Below, piece after piece: positions 26,512 through 35,593 of a stretch of 64,000 nt of DNA. Source of the DNA: Gemmatimonadetes bacterium T265 (GTDB lineage: Bacteria; Gemmatimonadota; Gemmatimonadetes; Gemmatimonadales; Gemmatimonadaceae). Both the position numbers and the translations under genes were made by a program. The stretch covers positions 1-64,000 of the forward strand of contig BPUI01000006.1 in the NCBI GenBank assembly GCA_019973575.1. Direction: 5' to 3'. Within the stretch, counting starts at the first letter, position 1. Each line of letters starts with the position of its first letter. Under the pieces are notes generated by a model that made no database searches, had not been told where the DNA came from, and saw nothing but the letters and a program-made list of their open reading frames with translations.

Positions 26512-29500
26512 TCACGCGAGCGTGCGGAGCGCGCCCACCGACCCGCGGCCCGCGGCGATGCGCAGGAACGCGTGGGCGACCGCGGCCGTGCCGACGACCG
26601 CCGACGGGAGGTACCGGTCCGCGATCCGGTGCCTCCCCAGCCAGCGCCCGCGGCACGCGTGTGCGGCGCGGAGCGCCGCCGCGTGCGCGGCCGCACGCTC
26701 CCACTGCCCGGCCGACTCGGTCGCGTCGTGGGCGGCGAGTGCGAGCTCGATGGCGTCGAGCGGTCCGAGCCCGTCGAATCCGACCTTGTCGCGTCCGACC
26801 TCGTCGAATCCGACCGCGTCGGCCGTTCCCACTCCGTGAGTCGTGCCCGCGGCCGATGCACGCGCCCACGTCGCGAGCCGGTCGCCGACCGCCGCCTCGC
26901 TCGCCGCCCCGACGGGCTCGACCCACGCCGGCGGGTGCGGGCGCGCACGTGCGAACGCGAGCGCCGCGCCGGCCTCCGCCCTGGGGATGCCACGCAGCCA
27001 TCGCGCGCCGTCCGGGTACGCGTCCGCGGGCCAGCGTCCGGCTGCGTCACGCATCACCGCGAGGAGTTCGACGCAGCGCAGGCTGAGCGTCGCCGCGCCG
27101 TCCAGCACCGCGACGCTTCGGGCGGAGCAGACGAGCGCGGCCCCGGCGACGCCGGAGGCGAGATCGGCGGCGCCGGCCTGCCGCATGGACGCCGTGAGGG
27201 CGTCCGCGACCGCCGGTGCCGCGAGACGTCGCAGGGCGTCGCCCGCCGCGTCGCGCAGCTGCGCGTCGTCGAGGGCCGCCCCGCCGCGCGCGCACGCGTA
27301 GAGCCACCCGCTCCATCCGAACATGGCCCCGGCCGGCTTGTGCGAACCACGCGTCCCCAGCTGCTCGCAGAACGCCGAGAGCCGCGCCGCGATCGGGAGC
27401 AGGGTTGCGCGGGCGGCGGCGCGGAGCCGCGCGTCGTCCGCCCGCGCGCCGACCTCCGCGAGCACGAGGCCGACGCCCGCGGTCCCGCTGAACAGGTCGT
27501 CATTCAGCGGACCGAACGCCCACGAGTCGCTCCATGGGTGGTAGCTCACGCCGAGCCACGCCGGCCCGCCGTCCGCGTCTGGCAGCGCGCCGTCCAGCAC
27601 CGCACGCGCGGCGGCCACACTCGCCGCGAGCCAGTCGTCTTCCGCCGCGCCGGCGCCGGCCGCGCCGGCGCCGGCCGAACCGGCGTCGGTCGCGGCGGGC
27701 TCGACGCCCTGGGCTGGTCGCGGGGCGTCCGGGGCGAGGGTGAAGAGCACGGCGTCGATCATCGCGCGCTCGTCCACCGGGTCCCGCGCCGCGAGCGCGA
27801 CCAGCCGTGCCGCGAGGCCCTCCGTCGCGGGCGCGTCGAACAGCGTCGCGGCCACCATCCGGTCCTCGTCGTACAACGCCCGCGTCCCCGGGCGTGCGGT
27901 GAACATCGGGATGTCGAGGCGGCGGAGCGCGTCGACCTCCGCCTGCACCAGCCGCGGTTCGGCGAACCGCGCCCGCCAGAGTCGCTCCAGACACAGCTCG
28001 CGTGTTACGCCATCGCGCAGCCGGTGTGGCGTGAGGCTCGCCTGGAGCAGGCGCGCGTAGATGTGCGTGTCGCGGGCGAGGAACCGGACGGGCGCGGTCG
28101 CGAAGGCCGCGAGCGGCCCGTCCGCGCCGCCCAGCTCCCCCGCGTGCTGCGCCAGGTAGGCGCCCATCGCGACGTACCCCGACGCGACGTCGTCGAAGAA
28201 CGCGCTCGGGCACACGGGCCGGCCGTCCAACTCTGGGGTGGCGCGGTTCGGCGGGAACTCGGGGTAGCGTTCCTCGAGCGTCACCCCGTCGGCGTCGCGC
28301 CGCAACAGGCGCTGGCGGAACGGGGCGACGCACGCGCCGGCTCCGGCGAGCGCGCCGAGTTCGGCGGCGCGGCGGCCCGGTTCGCCGATGATCTTGGCCG
28401 TGATCAGGCCGCCGCGTCCCGGCGCGTCACCCGCCCGGTCGACGGCGGCACGGCCGGACGGCGAGCCGTCCTCGGCGTAGGGGAGGCGCGGCGAGAGCAC
28501 CATCTCCAGGTCGATGAGCTCGGGATGCTCGCCGGCGGCGACCACGTTGTCGACGGTGAAGTCGGTGCCGTCGAGCAGCTGGACCAGGCGCGTGTGCATC
28601 CCGAGACGCCGGTAGAACCGCCGCACGGCCGCCTCGGAGGCGCACGGCGCCGCGGCGGCGAACTCCTCCCACGCGTACCCGTCGCCGTGTACGACGCGGC
28701 GCGTGCCCAACGCCGGTTGGAGCCCGCCCGCGTTGAGCCGCTGTAGGAGGCGCATGTACGCGCCCGCGACCCGGAGGTCTTTGGGCTTGTACACGACCCG
28801 CGTCCCCGAGGCGAACGTCAGCACGGCGACCGCGCGCCCGTGGTCGTGCGTGTCGCCGGCGCCAGCGTCGCACGCCACGAGCGGCCCGAGGCCCGCGGGC
28901 GCGCCGCCGGCCGCGTCTCCCGCGGGGCCGAACGCGCACTCGAGTCGCGCGGCGTCCCGCGCGAGCCGGTCGGCGAGTTCGTCGACCACCACGCCCCACT
29001 GCCGGTACGCGACCGCCAGCAGCCGGGCGAGCACGGGGTACGTCTCGCAGAGCGCGAGCCACGTGCCTAACGAGTCGCCGTCGGCGCGGGCGAACGCCGC
29101 CCACACGGACTGCCCCACCCGTCCGGGGTGCCCCGCCGCGACGTCCGCCGCCGTGAGCCGGTGCAACAGCACCTGCGTGCCCACCGCGCTCATCCGCCGC
29201 GCGAGGTGGGCGAGCAGGTGCCGCCGCGCCGACGGGGCGATGTCGGCGCGACGCCGGCGCAGGACGCCGTCCAGGACGGCCGCGCCGCGCCGCACGAACG
29301 GGGCGAACGCGGCGTCGAAGGGCCACCGCGCGTTCGGGTCGCCGCCCACCGTCGCGAGGCTCGCGTCGTCGGCGAGTTCGCCGAGTGTGAACGGGGCCAC
29401 GTCGGGTTCGGTCGGCGGCGGGGCCGCGAAGAGTTCGATCAGCGTCTCCGCCCACCCCGGGAGCGCGCCGTCGACGACCTCGACGTCGCCGAGCGACGCG

Positions 29501-29784
29501 CGCGCGGCCGCGGCGTCGATACCGCGCGCGTCGAGCAGCGCGTCGAGGCTGTGCCAGGCGCCGCCGGCGACGAGCCGTTCCCACTCCGCCACGCGCCGCG
29601 CGCGGCGCGCGTCGGCCGCCGCGCCGCCCACGTACTGGAAGCACGGCGCCGACCGCTCCCGCGGCGCGGCGGCCCGCGCGATGATGCCGCGAAGCGTGTC
29701 GCGCCGCGGGTCGGCGGCCGGTCGAACGGTCCGCCCCGCGACGCGCGGCACGCCGCCCGACGTGGGCCGCTCACGCGTACGCAT
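26512..29784 (-). CDS. LanM-type lanthipeptide synthetase with a degenerate cyclase domain
   Basis: 1090 residues, starting at ATG 29784 inside the end of the MDR gene. The N-terminal dehydratase (DUF4135, about 150-560) has VVYKPKDLRVAGAYMRLLQRLN, DGYAWEEFAA and TDFTVDNVVAAGEHPELIDLE, corresponding to the kinase-like site; the usual His of DxHxEN is Thr here. The C-terminal LanC-like domain (about 730-1090) keeps the barrel repeats (GVGLVLAEVG, GIPRAEAGAALAFARA, VVGTAAVAHAFLRIA) but I find neither the WC.G Cys nor the CHG pair that bind zinc in active cyclases; only unrelated Cys (SLRCVELL, HACRGRW) remain. It may dehydrate Ser/Thr without making thioether rings, matching the Cys-free precursors. 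Confidence 0.85.
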   Translation of the reverse strand: MRTRERPTSGGVPRVAGRTVRPAADPRRDTLRGIIARAAAPRERSAPCFQYVGGAAADARRARRVAEWERLVAGGAWHSLDALLDARGIDAAAARASLGDVEVVDGALPGWAETLIELFAAPPPTEPDVAPFTLGELADDASLATVGGDPNARWPFDAAFAPFVRRGAAVLDGVLRRRRADIAPSARRHLLAHLARRMSAVGTQVLLHRLTAADVAAGHPGRVGQSVWAAFARADGDSLGTWLALCETYPVLARLLAVAYRQWGVVVDELADRLARDAARLECAFGPAGDAAGGAPAGLGPLVACDAGAGDTHDHGRAVAVLTFASGTRVVYKPKDLRVAGAYMRLLQRLNAGGLQPALGTRRVVHGDGYAWEEFAAAAPCASEAAVRRFYRRLGMHTRLVQLLDGTDFTVDNVVAAGEHPELIDLEMVLSPRLPYAEDGSPSGRAAVDRAGDAPGRGGLITAKIIGEPGRRAAELGALAGAGACVAPFRQRLLRRDADGVTLEERYPEFPPNRATPELDGRPVCPSAFFDDVASGYVAMGAYLAQHAGELGGADGPLAAFATAPVRFLARDTHIYARLLQASLTPHRLRDGVTRELCLERLWRARFAEPRLVQAEVDALRRLDIPMFTARPGTRALYDEDRMVAATLFDAPATEGLAARLVALAARDPVDERAMIDAVLFTLAPDAPRPAQGVEPAATDAGSAGAGAAGAGAAEDDWLAASVAAARAVLDGALPDADGGPAWLGVSYHPWSDSWAFGPLNDDLFSGTAGVGLVLAEVGARADDARLRAAARATLLPIAARLSAFCEQLGTRGSHKPAGAMFGWSGWLYACARGGAALDDAQLRDAAGDALRRLAAPAVADALTASMRQAGAADLASGVAGAALVCSARSVAVLDGAATLSLRCVELLAVMRDAAGRWPADAYPDGARWLRGIPRAEAGAALAFARARPHPPAWVEPVGAASEAAVGDRLATWARASAAGTTHGVGTADAVGFDEVGRDKVGFDGLGPLDAIELALAAHDATESAGQWERAAAHAAALRAAHACRGRWLGRHRIADRYLPSAVVGTAAVAHAFLRIAAGRGSVGALRTLA

Positions 29785-30904
29785 ACACCACCTTGCCGAA
29801 CCGCTCGCGCGCCTCGAAGGTGCGCGACAGAAAAGCGTCGGCGCCTCCGCCGCGTTGCACGCTGTCCAGCCGGACGTCAAAGCTGCCGTCCTGCCACGCG
29901 CCGATGGCCGCTTCGAGGTGCCGGCGTCGGCCGAGGCAGTTGCCGATTAGCGACACGTTCCTCGCGACCACCGCGCCGAGCACCGCCTGCCAATCGGGCG
30001 GCGGGGCGGGCGGGGCGCTCCCGGTGATGTCGAGGTACTGGCCGTGCAGCCCGCAGGTCACGTAGCGGCCGCCGTTCTTCATCACGGACAGCACCTTCGG
30101 CAGATACAGGTCGAAGAACGGGTCGACGACGCCGTCGAACCCGCCGAACGCGGCCGCGCGGGCGGCGAGAAGTTCGACCTGCGAGAACCGCGGAACCGCG
30201 GGGTCGACGACGAACAGCTCGCGGACGCCCGCGGCGGCGAGCGCCGCCTCCTGCCGCCCGGACGTCGACGTGGCGTAGACGTCGACGCCGCGCCCGCGGA
30301 GCGCCTGGATGGCGAAGAGCGAGGTGTTGGACGTCGCGGCCGTCACGAGTACGCGGTTTCCGGGCCGGAGCGCCAGCTTGTCGACCATGCTGAACGCGGT
30401 CTGCGCGCCGAGCCCGAACGCGGCCGCGACGTCGTCGGGCATCCCCGCCGGGATCGGCATGACCTTGTCCTCGTGCACCAAGAGCAGCTCGCGCGACGCG
30501 TTGTTGGTCGGGATGCCGGGGTGCGGGCCGTCGGGCGCCGCGGCGCCGTCGTCGGGCGCGTACGTGTTGTCGCCGATGACGCGGTCGCCCGCGCGCACGC
30601 GCGTCACGTCGCGCCCGACGGCCGCGACCTCGCCCGCGAACTCCGAGCCGACCGAGAAGAACTGCTGCGCCCCCAGGTGCACCGCGGCACGGAGCACGAC
30701 GGCCTTGTCGCGGTAGTTGCACGAGAACGCGCGCACCCGGACGAGCACGCGGCGGCGGTCGACGCCGGCGGCGTCGAACCGCGGGTCCGGCGCGTCGAGC
30801 ACGCCGCAGAGGACGGGCACGCCGTCAAGGTGGAGGCGGCCGATCGTGTCGTTGTCGGCGTGGAAGGCGGGCACCGAACGCCCGCAGATGGCAAGGGTGC
30901 GCAC
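29771..30904 (-). CDS. Medium-chain dehydrogenase/reductase (MDR), quinone-reductase-like
   Basis: 377 residues from GTG 30904. GroES-like N-terminal domain with VLVRVRAFSCNYRDKAVV and SVGSEFAGEVAAVGRDVTRVRAGDRVIG; nucleotide-binding Rossmann part LRPGNRVLVTAATSNTSLFAIQALRGRGVDVYATS, followed by GFDGVVDPFFDLYLPKVLSVMKNGGRYVTCG. NAD(P)H-dependent reduction or oxidation is expected. In some lanthipeptide clusters an MDR enzyme (LanJ type) reduces dehydroalanine to D-alanine; its overlap with LanM (14 bases) makes that the most attractive hypothesis here, but sequence alone does not prove it. A thioester or ketone reductase is the alternative. Confidence 0.8.
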   Translation of the reverse strand: MRTLAICGRSVPAFHADNDTIGRLHLDGVPVLCGVLDAPDPRFDAAGVDRRRVLVRVRAFSCNYRDKAVVLRAAVHLGAQQFFSVGSEFAGEVAAVGRDVTRVRAGDRVIGDNTYAPDDGAAAPDGPHPGIPTNNASRELLLVHEDKVMPIPAGMPDDVAAAFGLGAQTAFSMVDKLALRPGNRVLVTAATSNTSLFAIQALRGRGVDVYATSTSGRQEAALAAAGVRELFVVDPAVPRFSQVELLAARAAAFGGFDGVVDPFFDLYLPKVLSVMKNGGRYVTCGLHGQYLDITGSAPPAPPPDWQAVLGAVVARNVSLIGNCLGRRRHLEAAIGAWQDGSFDVRLDSVQRGGGADAFLSRTFEARERFGKVVYAYA

Positions 30905-30911
30905 AAGGACC

Positions 30912-32156
30912 TCAGGCGTGAGGGGGCGAGGCGGGGAGGGCCGCGAGGGTGACGACCTCGGCGCCGAGCGCGGCGGCGGCGCGCGCGAGCGTCGGCGTGT
31001 GGGCGGCCGCCACGTGCACGGTCCGCACGCCCGCGAACCGCGCGGCCGCCAGCGCGCGCGCGCGCGTCGCGTCGTCGGGGCCGTCGATCCGGACCGCCGC
31101 GGGGAACGCGCCGGGGACGATGCCTAACGTACGCGGGTCGTGGACGAGGAAGACGTTCGACCGCGGCGGACGTCCCGCGACGGCGCCGAGCAACTCGCGC
31201 ATCGCGTGGGCGCGTACCCGGCCGGGGACGTCGGGGCGCGTGAACGCGCAATCCCAGAGCACCGGACGCGAGGCCGCCATCGCGAGCGCCGCCCCGAGCG
31301 CGCCCGGGGCGCCGCCGGCCGGCGCGGCGACCGCGCGACCGTCCTCGACGCGCACGTGCACGCGGAGCACGCCGGTCGCTTCGTCGGCCGCTCCCGTCGC
31401 GAACACGCCCGCGGGCCGGGCGCGTTCGCGCCAGTAGACGTACAGCGCCCGGTTGGTGCGCGGGTTCACCCCGAGGCGGTGGAAGGCGTCGAACCCCGTG
31501 ACCGCCGGCACCTCGGTCTCCAGCCACGCCGTCGGCGACGCATGCCGGGCCATCTCGAGCCGGTCCTTCCACATGTCGGCCCCGCGCACCCGGTCGTCGG
31601 ACTGCCCGGTCTCGAAGAACAGCGTCCGGCTCGCGCGCCCGACACGGCCGAGCAACCGCCGGCCTGCGGCGCGCCCGTGTCCCCCGAGGCGATCGTAGTG
31701 GTGGTATAGGCTCAGGAACAACGCCACGTCGTAGCGCGCGTCGAGGGGGCAGCGTTCGGCGGGGGCGCATCGTGCACGCACGCGGGCTGCCCCGGCCGCG
31801 CGGACCGCGCGCGCGGCCTCGTCGAGCGCGACGGCGTCGGTGTCGATCAGATCCACCGACGTCGCACCGGGCGACCCCGCGTCGTCGTCGCGCAGGCCGT
31901 CGGCGACGAGGTGGCGCTCGTAATACCCGGTGCTGCAGCCGACCGAGAGCACGCGAACGCCGGCAAATCGGTAGCCGCTCGCGCGCAGCAGCGCGAGTTT
32001 CGGCACGCAGCCGTTCGGGTCCGACGCGGCGGCGAGGGCCGGCTGGTACCGCGTCCCCCGCCGCTGGCGGCCGAGCAAGCGCCAGACCGCGTCGAGCGCG
32101 TCAGGCGGCAACGCGTGCCGCAAGGGCGGCCTCACGCCGGCGTGGACGGTCGTCAT
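30912..32156 (-). CDS. SAM-dependent methyltransferase with a C-terminal extension
   Basis: 414 residues. The first about 230 residues are a class I methyltransferase: VRVLSVGCSTGYYERHL (SAM-binding motif I), VDLIDTDAVALDEAARAV (motif II acidic), DVALFLSLYHHYDRLGG and TLFFETGQSDD. The remaining about 180 residues (from RPAGVFATGAADEATGVLRVHVRVEDG on) contain a nucleotide-sugar-like or Rossmann-like second part of unknown role. Begins by ATGA overlap with the glycosyltransferase gene and ends 7 bases before the MDR gene, so it belongs to the tailoring operon. Target could be the peptide or an attached sugar. Confidence 0.78.
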   Translation of the reverse strand: MTTVHAGVRPPLRHALPPDALDAVWRLLGRQRRGTRYQPALAAASDPNGCVPKLALLRASGYRFAGVRVLSVGCSTGYYERHLVADGLRDDDAGSPGATSVDLIDTDAVALDEAARAVRAAGAARVRARCAPAERCPLDARYDVALFLSLYHHYDRLGGHGRAAGRRLLGRVGRASRTLFFETGQSDDRVRGADMWKDRLEMARHASPTAWLETEVPAVTGFDAFHRLGVNPRTNRALYVYWRERARPAGVFATGAADEATGVLRVHVRVEDGRAVAAPAGGAPGALGAALAMAASRPVLWDCAFTRPDVPGRVRAHAMRELLGAVAGRPPRSNVFLVHDPRTLGIVPGAFPAAVRIDGPDDATRARALAAARFAGVRTVHVAAAHTPTLARAAAALGAEVVTLAALPASPPHA

Positions 32157-34159
32157 GCGGGGAGGAGCTCGGCGTTCCGCGTCGCGTCGATCCGGCGGCG
32201 GAGCTTGGCGACGGCGGGGATGTCGCCGAGCAGTGCGCTGGCGTGCTGCAATGCGTCGTCCGCCTCGGCCGCGAGCGCGGGGCGGGCACGCGTCGCGTTC
32301 ACGGCGAGCTCGAGCCACACGGGCCCCGACTCCTGCGCGTCGGGGTAGCGCCGCAACCACTCCCGGAGCGCGTCGAGCGCGACGGCGGGATCGCCGGCGC
32401 CGCGCGCGCACCGGGCGAGCTCGCGCAGGTACGGCCAGTCGTGTTCGCCGAGCGGCGCGGCGGCGCACGCACGCAGGGCGTGCGAGAGCGCGTCCTGCGG
32501 CCGCTCCGAGGCGCCCGACAGCCGCGCCGTCCAGTACGCCCGCCGGGCCGGCGCGAGCGCCGCATGGGGGATGCGTTCCCACGCCCGCACCGCATCGGCG
32601 ACCACGCCGACGGCGAGCAACTCCCCGACACAGGCGAGGCGACCCGCGAGCGTGCCGGGCTCCGCCGCGGCGGTCGCCAGTACGGCGGAGATCTCGACGA
32701 CGGGGGCGGTGGCGCGCGCGGTTCCAGGACCGCTCGTCGCGCGCGGCGGCGTATGCGATGGCACATGCGGCGGCGCGACGTCGGCGGCGGGGGCTGCCGC
32801 GGGGCCGCGGGCGAAGAACCGCGACAGGTCAGGCGTCACCGCCGCGTCCAGCACCGAGCGAAGACGGTCGCCGTCGGTCACCACGCGCGGCCCGCCGGCC
32901 CAGCCACGGCGGACCGCACTCGCCCATGCGGCGTGTACGGTGAACAGGTCGCCCCAGGCGAGCGCGTTGAGCGGCGCGGCGTGCGCCAGGAGCCCGGCGG
33001 CGGGCGCGGCGGGTGTGGTCGCGTGCGGCCATGCGGGGACGGCGTGGCGCGCCGCCTCGCCGACCGCCGCCGCGCGGTCCAGCACGGCCTGGTAGCGCGG
33101 GAGGATCACGTCCGGGCCGAACTGCGCGGCCCACGCGCGGCACCGGTCCGGGGCCGGGGGCGCGGCGACCAGGGCACCGAGCGCGTCGGCCACGTCGGCC
33201 GGATCGACGTCGAGCGGGGCGAATTCGTCACCCGCGGGCCGCACGGGCACGAGGACGCCGCACGGGCCGACGGTGTCGCGCAGCCCGTTCCAATCGGTGC
33301 CGAGCACCGGGACGCCGACGCCTAACGCTTCGACCGGGGTCTTGGGGAATGACTCCTCGAGCGTCACGGACAGGTTGACGAGCGCGTCGGCCCGCGACAG
33401 GAACGCGCCCTTCGCCGCGTCCCCCCGCACGGCCCCGACGAACCGAACGCGCTCCGTTAGGCCGAGCCGGCGCACCTTGTCGGCCAGCGTGCGCGTGTAC
33501 GGGTGCGGCCCGGCCCACCCCGCGTCGTCGAGCGGACCGCCGACGTCCATTGTCGGCGTCGGACGTCGGGCGGCGCGCAGCAGCGCGAGCGCCTCGATCT
33601 GGCGGTGCACCAGCTTCAGCGCGTGCACGCGCCCGAGGCTCACGACGTGCGGCACGGGGGAGCGTGGTCGCGCGGGTCCCGCCGGCAGCGGCCGCATGGG
33701 GTGGTGGACCACGTGCAGGTACGGGCGCAGCGCCGGACACAGGAACTCGATCGTCCGCCGCGCGCTCTCGCTCGGCGCCACGACCACGTCGCCCGGCGCG
33801 AGGAGCGGGGCCAGCAGGGCCCACTCGAACGCGTACGCGCCGGCGGCGTGCGCGATGAACAGCAGCCGCGCGCGGGCGCCCCCGCGGTTGCGCGCGGCGA
33901 GCAGCAGCGGCGCGAGCGGGATGCACTCGAAATTCGGTGCGAAGTAGTCGTAATCCGCGGTGAGCGCGGCGAAGCGGCGTCCCGCGGCCGACAGGTCGGG
34001 GGGCGCGCCCGCCGGCCCGAGCACCGCGTCGCACCACGCGACGAGCGGGACGGCGGTGACCGCGAACGTCGAGCCGAGTTGGAGGTCGAACAGCTGCTCG
34101 TACGCCTGCGCGGTGAGGAGCGCCGACGGGCGCCGGATCCGCAGGACGCGCGTCGTCAC
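32153..34159 (-). CDS. Glycosyltransferase (GT4-like) with helical-repeat C-terminus
   Basis: 668 residues from GTG 34159, overlapping the TfuA stop by 4 bases. About 1-360 is a GT-B fold: FAPNFECIPLAPLLLAARNRGGARARLLFIAHAAG, VVAPSESARRTIEFL, then PHVVSLGRVHALKLVHRQIEAL, RVRFVGAVRGDAAKGAFLSRADALVNLSVTLEESFPKTPVEALGVGVPVLGTDWNGLRDTV, with the E-x7-E region of retaining GT4 enzymes (EESFPKTPVEAL). The last 200 residues are helical repeats resembling TPRs (AYWTARLSGASERPQDALSHALRACAAAP), perhaps binding the leader. Suggests the mature peptide is glycosylated. Same operon as YcaO, TfuA and LanM. Confidence 0.85.
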   Translation of the reverse strand: MTTRVLRIRRPSALLTAQAYEQLFDLQLGSTFAVTAVPLVAWCDAVLGPAGAPPDLSAAGRRFAALTADYDYFAPNFECIPLAPLLLAARNRGGARARLLFIAHAAGAYAFEWALLAPLLAPGDVVVAPSESARRTIEFLCPALRPYLHVVHHPMRPLPAGPARPRSPVPHVVSLGRVHALKLVHRQIEALALLRAARRPTPTMDVGGPLDDAGWAGPHPYTRTLADKVRRLGLTERVRFVGAVRGDAAKGAFLSRADALVNLSVTLEESFPKTPVEALGVGVPVLGTDWNGLRDTVGPCGVLVPVRPAGDEFAPLDVDPADVADALGALVAAPPAPDRCRAWAAQFGPDVILPRYQAVLDRAAAVGEAARHAVPAWPHATTPAAPAAGLLAHAAPLNALAWGDLFTVHAAWASAVRRGWAGGPRVVTDGDRLRSVLDAAVTPDLSRFFARGPAAAPAADVAPPHVPSHTPPRATSGPGTARATAPVVEISAVLATAAAEPGTLAGRLACVGELLAVGVVADAVRAWERIPHAALAPARRAYWTARLSGASERPQDALSHALRACAAAPLGEHDWPYLRELARCARGAGDPAVALDALREWLRRYPDAQESGPVWLELAVNATRARPALAAEADDALQHASALLGDIPAVAKLRRRIDATRNAELLPA

Positions 34160-35550
34160 GGCGTGCCCCCGACGTCGACGAACCCCGCCGCGCGCGCCGC
34201 CGCGCGGGCGCGCCGGCGCGCCGCGCGCGCGCGCAGCAGCGCGATACGCAGCTGGCGCAGGCTCCCGAACCCCGCCTCGTCGGCCCACTCCGCCGCGGCG
34301 GCGGGCATCCGGCACGCCGTGGCCCGCATGTGCTCGACCGCCAGCTGCACGTCCGTCAGCTCGTGCCCGTCGTCGGCGGCGCCCGCCGGGACCGGCGCGG
34401 CGAGCAGCCGTTCCTGCGCGGCCGCGCGCCCGACCCACGCGGCGTAGTCGTCGCGCAGGCGGAGCTCGTCGAGCACCAGACGTGCGGTGCGCGGATGGCC
34501 GCGACGCTGGACGAGCCAGCGGTGCAGGGCGCGCCGCCGGGCGAGCGTCCGGACGAGTTCTTCGTGTTCTCCCGCGGTGAGGTCGTTGCGCGCGCGCCAC
34601 GCCGCCTCGTCCGCGTCGGTCGTCAGCCGCCGCTCGACGCGGAACCGCCGGCGTTCGGCGTCGACCTCCGCTGGCGGGACGTCGAGTTCGAGCACGTCGG
34701 CGAGCACCTCGACGAGCGCGCGGTCCATCGCGCGCGCGTTGAGGGCGTTGAAGTCCTCCGCGTGGAGCGCGACGTGGGCAGCCACGTCGGACAGCGAGAC
34801 CGTGCCGGCGCCGTGGCGGACCGCGCGGTCGTGGTCGTACAGCGTCTCGAAATTCCGCGTCCACTCGAACTCGAACGACGGCACGTGAGGCGGCAGCGGC
34901 GTCGGGAGGCGGCCGAGGGTGTGCAGGAGCGCGATCGCGTCGTCCCGCTTGAGGTCGACGCGGTTGGCGCGCACGAAGGCGCGCAGGCGCGCGACGCCGG
35001 CCGGGTCGAGTCCCTCGTCCACGGCCGCGCGGACCACGGCGGCGTAGGAGCGGTCGGTGAAGTGCATCGCCTTGCACCGCGCGACCAGGCGGTCGTACGT
35101 CGCCGGCTCGAGGACGCCCTCGACCACCGCCCGCGCCAGCGTGGCGCGCACGTTGACCATCGCCTCCGAGAGGGGGCGGTACCCGGCGTCGGCGGTCGCG
35201 TGCGCGAGCGCGACCTCGTCGTCGTCCGCGATCACCCCGTCGGCGTACATCCGGAACACCTCGCCGACGCCGACGGTCCCGTACGCGGCCGTCTCGGCCG
35301 CGCGGAGCGCCCCCATGCTGCTGGCGCCGAAGACGTGCACGCCCTGGTGCAGCGCGTAGAGGATCTCCTTGTGCCACACGGACAGCGTCTGCCCGAACTC
35401 GCCGTCGACGATCCCGATGACCGACGGCCGCCAGGCGCCGAGCGCGGACAGGACGTCACCCTGCCGGACGGGGGGCAGGTACACGGCGTCGAGCAGCGTG
35501 CGCGCGTGCTCCACGGGGAGCGACGGGCCGAGGAAGACGACGGCGGTCAC
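34156..35550 (-). CDS. tfuA: TfuA-like protein, YcaO partner for thioamide formation (long form)
   Basis: 464 residues. The N-terminal 215 residues are the TfuA core: VVFLGPSLPVEHARTLLDAVYLPPVRQGDVLSAL, SVIGIVDGEFGQTLSVWHKEILYALHQGVHVFGASSMGALRAAE, GVGEVFRMYADGVIADDDEVAL. TfuA proteins act with YcaO enzymes to swap a backbone amide oxygen for sulfur in thioamidated peptides and in methyl-coenzyme M reductase. TfuA proteins are usually about 200-250 residues; this one carries another about 250 residues, helical and Arg-rich, of unknown role. The YcaO gene is immediately upstream (43-base gap), as expected. Confidence 0.88.
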   Translation of the reverse strand: MTAVVFLGPSLPVEHARTLLDAVYLPPVRQGDVLSALGAWRPSVIGIVDGEFGQTLSVWHKEILYALHQGVHVFGASSMGALRAAETAAYGTVGVGEVFRMYADGVIADDDEVALAHATADAGYRPLSEAMVNVRATLARAVVEGVLEPATYDRLVARCKAMHFTDRSYAAVVRAAVDEGLDPAGVARLRAFVRANRVDLKRDDAIALLHTLGRLPTPLPPHVPSFEFEWTRNFETLYDHDRAVRHGAGTVSLSDVAAHVALHAEDFNALNARAMDRALVEVLADVLELDVPPAEVDAERRRFRVERRLTTDADEAAWRARNDLTAGEHEELVRTLARRRALHRWLVQRRGHPRTARLVLDELRLRDDYAAWVGRAAAQERLLAAPVPAGAADDGHELTDVQLAVEHMRATACRMPAAAAEWADEAGFGSLRQLRIALLRARAARRRARAAARAAGFVDVGGTP

Positions 35551-35593
35551 CGCGACACTCCGGCGGACGGGTGAACGGGGCGCGGGCGGGCGG

